This document shows positions 45,098 to 52,986 of a stretch of 64,000 bases of DNA, one piece after another. Source of the DNA: Pedobacter sp. Leaf170. Its GTDB lineage: Bacteria > Bacteroidota > Bacteroidia > Sphingobacteriales > Sphingobacteriaceae. Each line of letters begins with the position of its first letter. The stretch's first letter is position 1. The translations under genes were made by a program, and so were the position numbers. The stretch covers positions 248,001 through 312,000 of the forward strand of contig NZ_CAKLBP010000003.1 of NCBI RefSeq assembly GCF_920984665.1, given 5' to 3'. Under the pieces are notes generated by a model. The model was not told where the DNA came from. It saw nothing but the letters and a program-made list of their open reading frames with translations, and did no database searches.

Positions 45098-45889
45098 CTA
45101 CCCGAAATATTTTTTAATCGCCACTAACATCTCATTTGTTATTTTTCCATTTGTAGCCAAAATTTCTCTTTTACCGAAAAAATCATCGCCGCCGGCAAAA
45201 TCAAAAACCTCACCACCGGCCTGCTGAACAATAAAGCAGCCTGCAGCAAAATCCCAGGGTTGTAAATTATATTCAAAAAAAGCATCAAAGCGACCACAGG
45301 CTACGTAAATTAAATCTGTAGCGGCAGAACCCATACGCCTTAAGCCATGCGTTTTCTGCATCATCTCTTCTAATAACTTTAAATATTGCGGCTGCTTATC
45401 AAACTGATAATAAGGAAAACCGGTTGCCAATAAGCTGGATTTTAAATCGGGATTTGATGACACTTTTATCTCCTTCTTATTCATAAATGCGGCTGCATTT
45501 TTATAGGAGTAAAACATTTCACCACGGTTCAATTCATATACAACACCTAAAACGGCCTTATCATCCTCATACAAAGCAACACTAACCGCATAAGTTGGCA
45601 AACCATGAATAAAGTTTGTTGTACCATCAAGCGGATCGATAATCCATTTATAAGTTTTTCCTTCCCTATTAATGGTTTTTTCTTCTGTTAAAAAGCCCGC
45701 ATCTGGTATAAGTTTTTCCAGATTTTGAACAAGCTTCTGTTCAGCGGCTTTATCAACATAAGAAACCATGTCGTTTAAACCCTTATATTCAATCATTTGC
45801 GAATCAAATTGCATGGCTTCTTTACGGATAAAATTTCCCGTAAGCCTAGCAATTGATATCACTTTATTGCATAGTAATTCGTAATTCAT
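45098..45889 (-). CDS. Inositol monophosphatase-family phosphatase
   Basis: A 263-residue metal-dependent phosphatase. The first metal motif is FLTEEKT, the second is IDPLDGTTNFIHGLP, and the third is QPWDFAAGCFIVQQAGG. The family removes phosphate from inositol, fructose bisphosphate or PAP; the substrate here is open. It lies 54 bases downstream of lgt on the same strand, probably in the same transcript. Confidence 0.9.
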   Translation of the reverse strand: MNYELLCNKVISIARLTGNFIRKEAMQFDSQMIEYKGLNDMVSYVDKAAEQKLVQNLEKLIPDAGFLTEEKTINREGKTYKWIIDPLDGTTNFIHGLPTYAVSVALYEDDKAVLGVVYELNRGEMFYSYKNAAAFMNKKEIKVSSNPDLKSSLLATGFPYYQFDKQPQYLKLLEEMMQKTHGLRRMGSAATDLIYVACGRFDAFFEYNLQPWDFAAGCFIVQQAGGEVFDFAGGDDFFGKREILATNGKITNEMLVAIKKYFG

Positions 45890-45943
45890 AATGATTTAAC
45901 AAGCAATTTTAAATGTTGTTGGTTTTAAATGAAATAAAGCATT

Positions 45944-47095
45944 TTAGGCAAGCTTGTTTTTATTTCTTAATGAATAAATACATAAAGCGATTCCGCCAAC
46001 AACTAAGAAAGTAGAAATCATTTCGGCTTGTGTAAAGCGCAAACCAAATACATTATATTTAGAGTTAACGCGGATTAACTCTATCATAAAACGCTCAACA
46101 CCGTTTAAAATCATGTAAATACCAAACATTAAACCCGGCGCTTTTATTTTATCCCTAATGCTCCATAAAAAAGCAAACAAAATTAAACATATAATAACCT
46201 CGTAAATTGGTGTTGGGTAAACACCCTGAGCAAGCTCATTACAAAATTTACCCGGTCCACAGCCAGGTATCGGTATACCTTCGCCTACAACATTGTTAGG
46301 ATATTTATAGGACCATAACCAATCTGGCAACCATGAAAATGGCTTTGGATCTGGATTAACAATACCCCAATCCCCATCGCCAGATAAATGACAACCAATC
46401 CTGCCTACAGCATAAGCCAACATCATACCCGGTCCGCCAACATCAAGCATGTGCAAAGGTTTTATACCATTCTTTTTGGCGATGTACAAAACTGCAGCGC
46501 CACCGCAAATTAATCCACCGTAAAAAGTTAAACCGCTAAAGGATAATAACCTTTCGATTGGATTTTTCACAAAATCATCCCAATATTCTAAATTATCAAA
46601 GAACTTTGCACCTAAAAATCCCCAAACAGCAGCCCAAACAATTAAATTGCTCATTAACTGATACGGACGAATCGTTACAACCGTTTCTTTCGGATTAGCA
46701 AGTTTATGCTTTTCTTTTTCTTTATAATCCCAATAGGCAAACAAAACGCCTAAAAACAAGCCTCCGAAAATATTTCCTTTGATCGACATTAAGATAGATT
46801 GCGCATCGCTTACAAACAGGCTGTAATTAAGTAAAGCGTACAATAATTTATAGCCAATAATGAAACCGAACAAGCCATTCATTATTAAATCTGTGGTTGT
46901 TGCCGGCTCACCAATTATAATCGTTTTTCTTATCGGATGTAAAATCCCTAACGCTTCTTTGCGCTTTAATTCCTGCGTAAAAGCCCAATAACCTGCAACA
47001 AAAGCCAGCGCCACAAAAACACCAAAAGTATTAAACGGTAACGGCAGATTTATGCCTAAAAGATATTCTAAAAAGTGTGAAACGGTAGGAAACAT
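45944..47095 (-). CDS. lgt: Prolipoprotein diacylglyceryl transferase
   Basis: A 383-residue inner-membrane enzyme with about seven helices. The Lgt signature VGRIGCHLSGDGDWG near residue 235, the FYGGLICG segment and GVERFMIELIR near the C-terminus are present. It transfers diacylglycerol from phosphatidylglycerol to the lipobox cysteine of prolipoproteins, the first step in making the lipoproteins seen elsewhere in this window. It is longer than proteobacterial Lgt because of an extended N-terminal part and central loops. The 424 bases upstream contain a palindromic element and no gene. Confidence 0.95.
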   Translation of the reverse strand: MFPTVSHFLEYLLGINLPLPFNTFGVFVALAFVAGYWAFTQELKRKEALGILHPIRKTIIIGEPATTTDLIMNGLFGFIIGYKLLYALLNYSLFVSDAQSILMSIKGNIFGGLFLGVLFAYWDYKEKEKHKLANPKETVVTIRPYQLMSNLIVWAAVWGFLGAKFFDNLEYWDDFVKNPIERLLSFSGLTFYGGLICGGAAVLYIAKKNGIKPLHMLDVGGPGMMLAYAVGRIGCHLSGDGDWGIVNPDPKPFSWLPDWLWSYKYPNNVVGEGIPIPGCGPGKFCNELAQGVYPTPIYEVIICLILFAFLWSIRDKIKAPGLMFGIYMILNGVERFMIELIRVNSKYNVFGLRFTQAEMISTFLVVGGIALCIYSLRNKNKLA

Positions 47096-47519
47096 ACAAA
47101 TAATTTGTTGCGAAGATAGGAAAGAAAGATGAAAGACTAAAGCTGAAACATTAAAGCTGTAAATGCTAAAATTTTAATTTGAAAAGCAGGTTTCTGTTAT
47201 CATGGGTTACGATAGTCCTGCGCTACGCTCCAATCTTTTTTATGAAAAATAAAAAAGGATTTCTGCTTCGATCAGGTTTAATTTACTTCTGCAGTTTTCT
47301 ATGGCAAATTGCATGGAGCAGGCCGAAGTGATTGGCATAAACCAGCGTTAAATAAACGGGATAGCAGCGATATCCATTTTGGCTACAACCAAACTTAGGA
47401 AGTTTAAAACCCAGCGTTCCGTTAATCTTTGTAGCTTTTTCAAGCCAAAAAGATTAAGCGAATAGCCCGGCTAACCTTAAAAATACTTGTAAATTGATTT
47501 TCTATTAAATATTTAGATT
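47096..47519. other. 424-base gene-free stretch between lgt and mtaB
   Basis: No reading frame with coding character is visible on either strand. The mtaB-proximal half holds the palindromic element described separately (47357-47470). The left half (47170-47340) is less AT-rich than nearby spacers and looks like decayed repeat or gene remnant. The lgt promoter must lie in its first 60 bases. Confidence 0.6.
47357..47470. repeat. Long imperfect palindromic element
   Basis: The left arm CGGGATAGCAGCGATATCC...TTTTGGC (47357-47383) is an imperfect inverted copy of the right arm GCCAAAAAGATTAAGCGAAT...CCCGG (47444-47470). An inner TTAATCTTT/AAAGATTAA pairing is also present. Similar sequences are, as I recall, dispersed in Bacteroidota genomes. 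Confidence 0.55.
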
Positions 47520-48842
47520 TTAATGATGTGCGTAAACCGTATCCAGCTCTGCAACATCAACATCGCCATCGGCGGTAATTTCCAAAAGCTTAACCGCCTT
47601 AAGCTCATTAACCATAACCGGATCGTATTTAGCCCTAACCTTTACATAGTTTTTGGTAAAACCATGCATGTAACCCATTTTCTGGTCGGCCTCAAATAGC
47701 ACCTCTCCTGCTGTACCAATTTGCGATTGGTAAAAAGCACGGCGTTTTTTATCTGATAAAATATGAAGCATTTTGCTACGCTCGTTACGTTCGCTGCCCG
47801 AAACAACGCCCTTCATTTCTGCGGCAACGGTTAATTCGCGTTCAGAGTATGTAAAAACGTGAAGGTAAGACACATCAAGCTCATTTAAAAACTGATAAGT
47901 ATCTAAAAAGTCTGCCTTCGTTTCGCCAGGAAAACCAACAATAACATCAACACCGATGCAGCAATCTGGCATAACTTCTTTTATTTTAGCTACACGTTCT
48001 ACATACAAATCTCTACGGTAACGACGACGCATTAAGCCCAGAATTTTATCAGAACCTGATTGCAAAGGAATATGAAAATGCGGAACAAATCTTTTTGAAG
48101 TGGCTACAAATTCGATAATTTCATTGCTTAAAAGATTAGGTTCAATTGAAGAAATACGTATCCGTTCAATCCCCTCAACTTCATCCAGGGCTTTTACCAA
48201 ATCAAAAAACTTATCTTCTCGCTCGCCATTGCGAATGCCAAAATCGCCCAGATTAACACCTGTAAGTACAATTTCTTTAACACCACTTTCTGCAATTATT
48301 TTAGCTCGGTTTACCACATTTTCAATGGTATCGCTACGACTGGCGCCACGAGCCAAGGGAATGGTACAGTAAGTACAAGGGTAATCGCAACCATCCTGAA
48401 CTTTTAAAAATGTCCGGGTTCTATCGCCTATAGAATACGAAGCGATAAAATTATGGTTAACTTTTTCTATACTTTGCTGATGAACAACAGCCTTCGGCTG
48501 TTTGGTTAAATCAGAAATAAATTCTACAATTCTAAATTTTTCGGCAGCACCTAAAACCATGTCAACGCCTTCAATTTCGGCAATTTCCTGAGGTTTTAAT
48601 TGTGCGTAACAACCAACAATAGTTACGTAAGCATTTGGAGAATGCTTTAAAGCTTCCTTAACTACTTTACGGCATTTTTTGTCGGCATTTTCGGTAACCG
48701 AACAGGTATTAATTACATAAACATCAGCCGCATCCTGAAATTCGACAACAGCATAACCTGCATCGGTAAATAAACGACCAATTGTAGAAGTTTCAGAGAA
48801 ATTTAGTTTACAACCTAATGTATAAAATGCGACCTTTTTCAT
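47520..48842 (-). CDS. mtaB: tRNA N6-threonylcarbamoyladenosine methylthiotransferase
   Basis: A 440-residue methylthiotransferase. The N-terminal MTTase domain binds one 4Fe-4S cluster (YTLGCKLNFSET, NTCSVTENADKKCR, VGCYAQLKPQEIAE). The radical-SAM cluster motif CxxxCxxC appears in DGCDYPCTYCTIPLARG. A C-terminal TRAM-like domain runs from about 375. KLN rather than RMN after the first Cys, together with the length, favours MtaB (ms2t6A37) over MiaB. A TATCTTTG box (48851-48858, minus) is 8 bases before the ATG. Confidence 0.93.
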   Translation of the reverse strand: MKKVAFYTLGCKLNFSETSTIGRLFTDAGYAVVEFQDAADVYVINTCSVTENADKKCRKVVKEALKHSPNAYVTIVGCYAQLKPQEIAEIEGVDMVLGAAEKFRIVEFISDLTKQPKAVVHQQSIEKVNHNFIASYSIGDRTRTFLKVQDGCDYPCTYCTIPLARGASRSDTIENVVNRAKIIAESGVKEIVLTGVNLGDFGIRNGEREDKFFDLVKALDEVEGIERIRISSIEPNLLSNEIIEFVATSKRFVPHFHIPLQSGSDKILGLMRRRYRRDLYVERVAKIKEVMPDCCIGVDVIVGFPGETKADFLDTYQFLNELDVSYLHVFTYSERELTVAAEMKGVVSGSERNERSKMLHILSDKKRRAFYQSQIGTAGEVLFEADQKMGYMHGFTKNYVKVRAKYDPVMVNELKAVKLLEITADGDVDVAELDTVYAHH

Positions 48843-48850
48843 TTAGCCTG

Positions 48851-48858
48851 CAAAGATA
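48851..48858 (-). promoter_or_regulatory. Putative -7 box of mtaB
   Basis: TATCTTTG on the minus strand ends 8 bases before the ATG, leaving a leader of only about 2 bases. Confidence 0.5.
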
Positions 48859-48934
48859 CAATTTTGATTTAAGAAAGGTAAGCCGCGATTTTAGCTTTGC
48901 GTAAGCTTAGGGTAAAATAATATCGACAAGTAAC

Positions 48935-49501
48935 TTAGTCCTCATTCCATCTGTAGCTTTTTTGCTCAAATCCGGCTAAGTCCAAAACCCTGCTCACAAC
49001 TGTTCCGGCAACTTCTTCAATGGTTTTTGGTAAACTGTAATAAGAAGGGTTTGCCGGGCAAATGATTCCTCCAGCCTCGGTTACGGTTTTCATATTGTTG
49101 ATGTGTATCAAACTAAAAGGTGTATCTCTTACTACAGCAATTAATTTGCGGCGTTCTTTTAAAACAACATCGGCAGCTCTGGAAATTAAATCGTTAGAGA
49201 TTCCATGCGCAATCCTGCCAAGTGTTCCCATCGAACAAGGTACGATTAACATAGTATCATATTTAGCCGAGCCAGATGCAAATGGGGCATTAAAATCATT
49301 TTTGTGATAGAAATTGAAATCATAATTTTCGTAATCCTTATTTCCAAGTTCAAACTGCCAAACTTCTTTTGCATTGTCACTCATCACTACACCTACAGCT
49401 TCAATCTGACTTTGGAGTTCTACCAATTTATCAAATAGCACTTTTGTATATACAGAACCACTTGCTCCGGTTACGGCTACTATTACTTTCTTTTTATTCA
49501 T
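48935..49501 (-). CDS. ubiX: UbiX flavin prenyltransferase
   Basis: A 188-residue flavoprotein. VIVAVTGASGSVYTKVLFDKL at the N-terminus is the UbiX/Pad1 FMN-binding signature. PCSMGTLGRIAHGISNDLISRAADVVLKERRKL and RDTPFSLIHINNM follow as expected. It attaches a dimethylallyl group to FMN, making the prenyl-FMN cofactor needed by the UbiD-type decarboxylase at 25.7-27.5 kb. The start is MNKKKVIVAV; 13 codons further upstream remain open but overlap the promoter. Confidence 0.94.
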   Translation of the reverse strand: MNKKKVIVAVTGASGSVYTKVLFDKLVELQSQIEAVGVVMSDNAKEVWQFELGNKDYENYDFNFYHKNDFNAPFASGSAKYDTMLIVPCSMGTLGRIAHGISNDLISRAADVVLKERRKLIAVVRDTPFSLIHINNMKTVTEAGGIICPANPSYYSLPKTIEEVAGTVVSRVLDLAGFEQKSYRWNED

Positions 49502-49508
49502 CTCCACG

Positions 49509-49540
49509 CAAAAATAAGATTTATTAAACAGACCTAACAA
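49509..49540 (-). promoter_or_regulatory. ubiX promoter
   Basis: On the minus strand TTG (49538-49540), a 21-base spacer and TATTTTTG (49509-49516), with the ATG 7 bases later. The -33 TTG overlaps the T tract of the upstream terminator. Confidence 0.65.
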
Positions 49541-49608
49541 AAAAGGGCCAGAACAAAGTTCTGACCCTACATCTACCTATGAAAAACATACCCTCGAAAG
49601 GGTAAGAA
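49539..49608 (-). ncRNA. Candidate small RNA upstream of ubiX
   Basis: On the minus strand a TATATTTG box (49609-49616) is followed by a hairpin ACCCT-TTCG-AGGGT (49590-49603) with a UUCG loop. A terminator then follows: GGGTCAGAAC-TTT-GTTCTGGCCC (49545-49567) plus TTTTTT. The terminator stem pairs fully only as minus-strand RNA, where it contains one U-G pair. No ORF fits in the roughly 65 bases. It could instead be a leader or the distal terminator of the ompA-like gene. No -33 TTG at normal spacing was seen. Confidence 0.45.
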
Positions 49609-49616
49609 CAAATATA

Positions 49617-49930
49617 TATATTATTTTAAAAAAAGATAATGGCAAGGCGTTAAAATGAATAAAAAACACAATTATTTCTCAAACAACAATTCAAGTTACT
49701 GATTTTCAGTTAATTATTTTTGATAATAATAAAAACAATTCACTAAAAAAAGTGTGCATTCTACACTAAGTAAGTCAAAATTGTACACCGTATTATTACG
49801 CAAACACTAACAAATAATACGTAGTACGAGACATTTAGAAATTAATGTTTGATTTTGAAGCAATGGTTGTTAGTCTTTTTATATGAAAAAATGAATTTAA
49901 TAAAATTCATTTTAGGCAATAAACAAAAAA
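49617..49930. other. Gene-free AT-rich stretch
   Basis: I see no coding frame. The only structure is a weak AT-only hairpin (AAAATGAATTT/AAATTCATTTT, about 49887-49914) before the OmpA terminator. Confidence 0.5.
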
Positions 49931-49959
49931 ACCTCCTGATGGCTCAGGAGGTTTTTTTA
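49931..49959. terminator. Terminator of the OmpA-like gene
   Basis: ACCTCCTGA-TGGC-TCAGGAGGT (49931-49952), with A run on the left and T run on the right, works in both directions and lies 15 bases after the minus-strand stop. Confidence 0.9.
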
Positions 49960-49967
49960 TTTAATAA

Positions 49968-50846
49968 TTATTGCTTAGGCGCTGTTGCAGCTGGTTGCTC
50001 GGGCGCTTTGCCTATCAGTTCCATAAACTGATCTAATTTTGGTGTGATGATAATCTGAGTTCTTCTGTTTTTCATTTTACCTGCAGGCGTGTTGTTATCT
50101 GCAATAGGATTATATTCACCTCTACCGCCTGCGGTTAAGCGTTTAGGATCAACACCGAATTTAGTCTGTAATGTTTGCACAACTGATGATGCCCTTAAAG
50201 CACTTAAATCCCAGTTGTTTCTAATGTTGGTTTGTGCAATTGGCACATTATCAGTATTACCTTCAATTAATACATCATAGCTATCATAATCTTTTATGAT
50301 TTTAGCAATCTTACTAAGGGTTTCAGCAGCCTTATCTGAAATTTCGTAACTACCAGATTTATACAACATATTATCCGCTAGTGAAATATAAACTACTCCT
50401 TTCAAAACCTGAACATCAACATCGCCCAACTCTTCTCTGCTTAATGAACGTGTTAAATTGTTTGTAAGCACCATATTAAGCGAATCGCTTTTGTTTTTTG
50501 CGTTTATTAATTGTTTGATGTACTTGTTCGAACTGTTAATTTCATCTACTAATTTCGAAATGTTAACATTTCCCTGGTTGCTCGAATTTAAACATTTCGT
50601 TAATGCATCTTGTAAAGCTGCCGTGTTCTTTTTTTCTGAAGCAATTTGTTCTTCTAAACTTTTAACCCGGCTTGTAGCGCCCGTAAGCTCTCGCTGACTA
50701 TCCTGATATTTATTACTTAGCTCCTGATTTCTTTCTCTTAATTTATCGAAAGTGGTTTGCAATTCGGCGTATTTCTTATTACTAACACATCCGGAAACGA
50801 GGATAATGGAAAGCGCCAATAATGGGATTGATTTGTAAAGTTTCAT
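49968..50846 (-). CDS. OmpA-family lipoprotein with coiled coil
   Basis: A 292-residue lipoprotein: lipobox VSGC (Cys20), a long coiled coil at about 25-150 (LRERNQELSNKYQDSQREL, LEEQIASEKKNTA), then the OmpA peptidoglycan-binding domain at about 160-280. That domain shows VLIEGNTDNVP, NWDLSALRASSVVQTL and RLTAGGRGEYNPIA...NRRTQIIITPK. It most likely links the outer membrane to the cell wall. There is no beta-barrel. A short Ala/Pro/Gln tail ends the protein. Confidence 0.9.
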   Translation of the reverse strand: MKLYKSIPLLALSIILVSGCVSNKKYAELQTTFDKLRERNQELSNKYQDSQRELTGATSRVKSLEEQIASEKKNTAALQDALTKCLNSSNQGNVNISKLVDEINSSNKYIKQLINAKNKSDSLNMVLTNNLTRSLSREELGDVDVQVLKGVVYISLADNMLYKSGSYEISDKAAETLSKIAKIIKDYDSYDVLIEGNTDNVPIAQTNIRNNWDLSALRASSVVQTLQTKFGVDPKRLTAGGRGEYNPIADNNTPAGKMKNRRTQIIITPKLDQFMELIGKAPEQPAATAPKQ

Positions 50847-51141
50847 AACTCTTGTTTTAAATTATAAATTTTATAATCAATTACAACAACCGTTCCCTTT
50901 TAAAGTTTTCTCTTGAATTTTAAGCATTATTAACTTTTAATCAGGCCTTTATTCCCTTACCAATTGTTGTGCTTTTTGTCATTTATTATTATTCTGAATT
51001 AAAACTTCTAACATATTCGCATAAAATATGTTATTTATGTTAAATATGTGGTTCAATTGATTTAGATGATGATTATTGTTTGATTGTTCAACCTAAAAAA
51101 ATTATCTTGCATCCATAAAAAGAAAACAAGACTGATTATCT

Positions 51142-51441
51142 ATGACAAAGCTCTTTGTAGGCGGGTTACGACCTGATATTAGTGAAATGGATTTGGCCAT
51201 GCTTATTGGTCTTTATGGAAATATAGAAACCATAAAAGTTGTTAGGGATAGAGCTACAAATAAATGTAAAGGTTATGCATTTGTAGAGATGTTAAAAATT
51301 GATGATGCACAAAAAGTTATCTCCATCTTAAATGGCGAATCGTACAAAGGAAACATTTTAAATATAAAGATTTCTGAAGATGAACCAGCAAAATCACCTA
51401 AGGTTGTAAAGAAATTTATCGCCAGAAGGCCGATTAAATAG
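51142..51441 (+). CDS. RRM-domain RNA-binding protein
   Basis: A 99-residue single-RRM protein. RNP2 is KLFVGGL at residues 3-9 and RNP1 is CKGYAFVEM near residue 42. A basic tail follows (KKFIARRPIK). Bacterial RRM proteins of this size are often induced in the cold and bind single-stranded RNA; induction here is not shown. The 295 bases before it are AT-rich with no recognised box. A short GC-rich terminator follows. Confidence 0.93.
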   Translation: MTKLFVGGLRPDISEMDLAMLIGLYGNIETIKVVRDRATNKCKGYAFVEMLKIDDAQKVISILNGESYKGNILNIKISEDEPAKSPKVVKKFIARRPIK

Positions 51442-51466
51442 TTACAATTCTCTTAACAAATATGGC

Positions 51467-51492
51467 CGCCGAGGGCGTTTTTATTTTTTACT
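51467..51492 (+). terminator. Short terminator after the RRM gene
   Basis: CGCC-GAG-GGCG (51467-51477) is followed by a T-rich tract. Confidence 0.6.
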
Positions 51493-51591
51493 CTAAAATA
51501 GAATTAAAAATACTTTGCATGTATTAGAAAAAATACTTATCCTTACATATCATTAATTATTGTTTTGATAAGCACTGATTAATTGTTTGTT

Positions 51592-51625
51592 AAATGGAGG
51601 ATATTAATGTCCTCCATTTTTTTTT
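51592..51625 (+). terminator. Strong terminator without an obvious gene
   Basis: AAATGGAGGA pairs with TCCTCCATTT (10 bp, 8-base loop), then a long T run on the plus strand. The nearest plus-strand gene already has a terminator 115 bases upstream, so this may end readthrough or an unannotated RNA. Confidence 0.75.
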
Positions 51626-51691
51626 GAAAATATTTTTTTTCTCAATTAAATTAAAAGGACAGTTGGTTTATTAAAATGGCTTTAAGCTATT

Positions 51692-51967
51692 TTATTTAAT
51701 TGATGAATACCAATTGATTGGATGCGAGCGAAGATTCATTCCATCACTTTCTATGTGATATAATATGATAGGTTCAGAAAAATCAACCAAACGTTCAATT
51801 TTTTTCGAAAGCTTCCCCAAAAAATCCATACTCGAAATTCCTTCTTTAAGGTGTACGTAAATTACCGTGGCCGTTTTAAATTCAAAACGTTCTACAAGAC
51901 CCGGCCATTCAGCTTTTATTTTATTTAAGAAAGCCGAAATTTTCTTTTGATTTTTTAGCACATCCAT
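51692..51967 (-). CDS. Small unknown protein, paralogue of the one at 56968-57264
   Basis: A 91-residue cytoplasmic protein of unknown function. AFLNKIKAEWPGLVERFEF and LVDFSEPIILYHIESDG align with AFIDKIKLEWPGFIDVVRF and LVDFSHPLELFILNHDG in the second protein. The conserved core is therefore KIK-x-EWPG and LVDFS-x-P. No known domain is recognised. A perfect inverted repeat sits just upstream of the ATG. Confidence 0.7.
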   Translation of the reverse strand: MDVLKNQKKISAFLNKIKAEWPGLVERFEFKTATVIYVHLKEGISSMDFLGKLSKKIERLVDFSEPIILYHIESDGMNLRSHPINWYSSIK

Positions 51968-51970
51968 AGC

Positions 51971-51991
51971 TTAAGGTTTTAACAACCTTAA
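51971..51991. promoter_or_regulatory. Inverted repeat before the 91-residue gene
   Basis: TTAAGGTT-TTAAC-AACCTTAA: perfect 8-bp arms, ending 3 bases before the start codon. It could be an operator or an RNA hairpin that blocks translation. Confidence 0.45.
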
Positions 51992-52090
51992 ATTAATCAA
52001 TATTTAACCTAAAAAATATTTTAAAGCGATGCTCGTTATAAAAATTACAGAGTAAAAAAATCGTCACATAAATTCATCACTAGCAGATAA

Positions 52091-52858
52091 TTATGAAAGC
52101 TCTATCCAAACCGGACCATGGTCGCTGGTTTTCTCCCAACCTCTAACCTGCCTGTCTACACCGCCAGATTTTAACCTTTCCAAAAGTTGATCATTTAATA
52201 AGAAATGGTCAATTCTTAAACCGGCATCTCTCCCGTAAGCATTTCTAAAATAATCCCAAAAAGTATAAATTTTATCTTCCGGATACAGCTTTCTTAAAGC
52301 ATCTGTCCAGCCTTGCGCAATTAAATTATGAAACGCATCTTTAACTTCTGTGCGAAACAACGCATCATCAACCCATCTTTCTGGTTTGTAAACATCAAAA
52401 TCTGTTGGGATAACGTTAAAGTCGCCACAAATTACTGTTGGCAAATCAAAGCTTAAAAGTTTTTGAGTATGCTTGGATAATCGCTCCATCCATGCCATTT
52501 TATAATCTAACTTAGCACCCGGAGCCGGGTTTCCGTTTGGGAGGTACAAACAGCCAATAACCACATCATCAACCATTGCTTCGATATATCTGCTTTGCAA
52601 ATCCTCTTCATCACCAGGTAAACCTTTACGCAGTTCTTTAATTTCGTTTTTAGCAAGAATCGCAACACCATTCCAGCTTTTTTGTCCGTGCCAGATGGCA
52701 TGATAACCCGCATTATTGATAGCCTCTAAAGGAAATTTCTCATCGGGCGCTTTAAGCTCCTGCAGGCAGGCAACATCTGGCTGGGTTTCTGCCAGCCAGC
52801 GCAACAAAACCGGCAAACGGCCATTTATACCATTAACATTATAGGTAGCAATTTTCAT
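52091..52858 (-). CDS. xth: Exodeoxyribonuclease III
   Basis: A 255-residue endonuclease/exonuclease/phosphatase-fold enzyme. It opens MKIATYNVNGING, and CLQELKAPDEKFP carries the metal-binding Glu. YLPNGNPAPGAKLDYK holds the catalytic Tyr region, CGDFNVIPTD the Asp-Asn pair and KTSDHGPVWIEL the C-terminal Asp-His. It cleaves DNA at abasic sites and trims 3' ends in base excision repair. It is divergent from the SDR operon. Confidence 0.95.
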   Translation of the reverse strand: MKIATYNVNGINGRLPVLLRWLAETQPDVACLQELKAPDEKFPLEAINNAGYHAIWHGQKSWNGVAILAKNEIKELRKGLPGDEEDLQSRYIEAMVDDVVIGCLYLPNGNPAPGAKLDYKMAWMERLSKHTQKLLSFDLPTVICGDFNVIPTDFDVYKPERWVDDALFRTEVKDAFHNLIAQGWTDALRKLYPEDKIYTFWDYFRNAYGRDAGLRIDHFLLNDQLLERLKSGGVDRQVRGWEKTSDHGPVWIELS

Positions 52859-52986
52859 TTCACTAATTTATAGATTATAATCTTATCTGGGATTTAAATC
52901 AATAAATTTTAGCTACAACAAAACGACTTTTGGCTACAACCCGCAATTGCTTAAAACCGAACTTTGAGTATCAAAATATTCGAAAT

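Noticed and set aside
45000..45227. 75-codon plus-strand frame
   Set aside because: Starts in a terminator T tract, crosses a repeat arm and continues antisense to the phosphatase gene.
47200..47215. GGGTTAC sequence resembling the ECF motif
   Set aside because: No YATTAAY at 15-16 bases downstream and no gene oriented from it.
49849..50031. 60-codon plus-strand frame
   Set aside because: Runs through the OmpA terminator and the antisense of the OmpA gene end.
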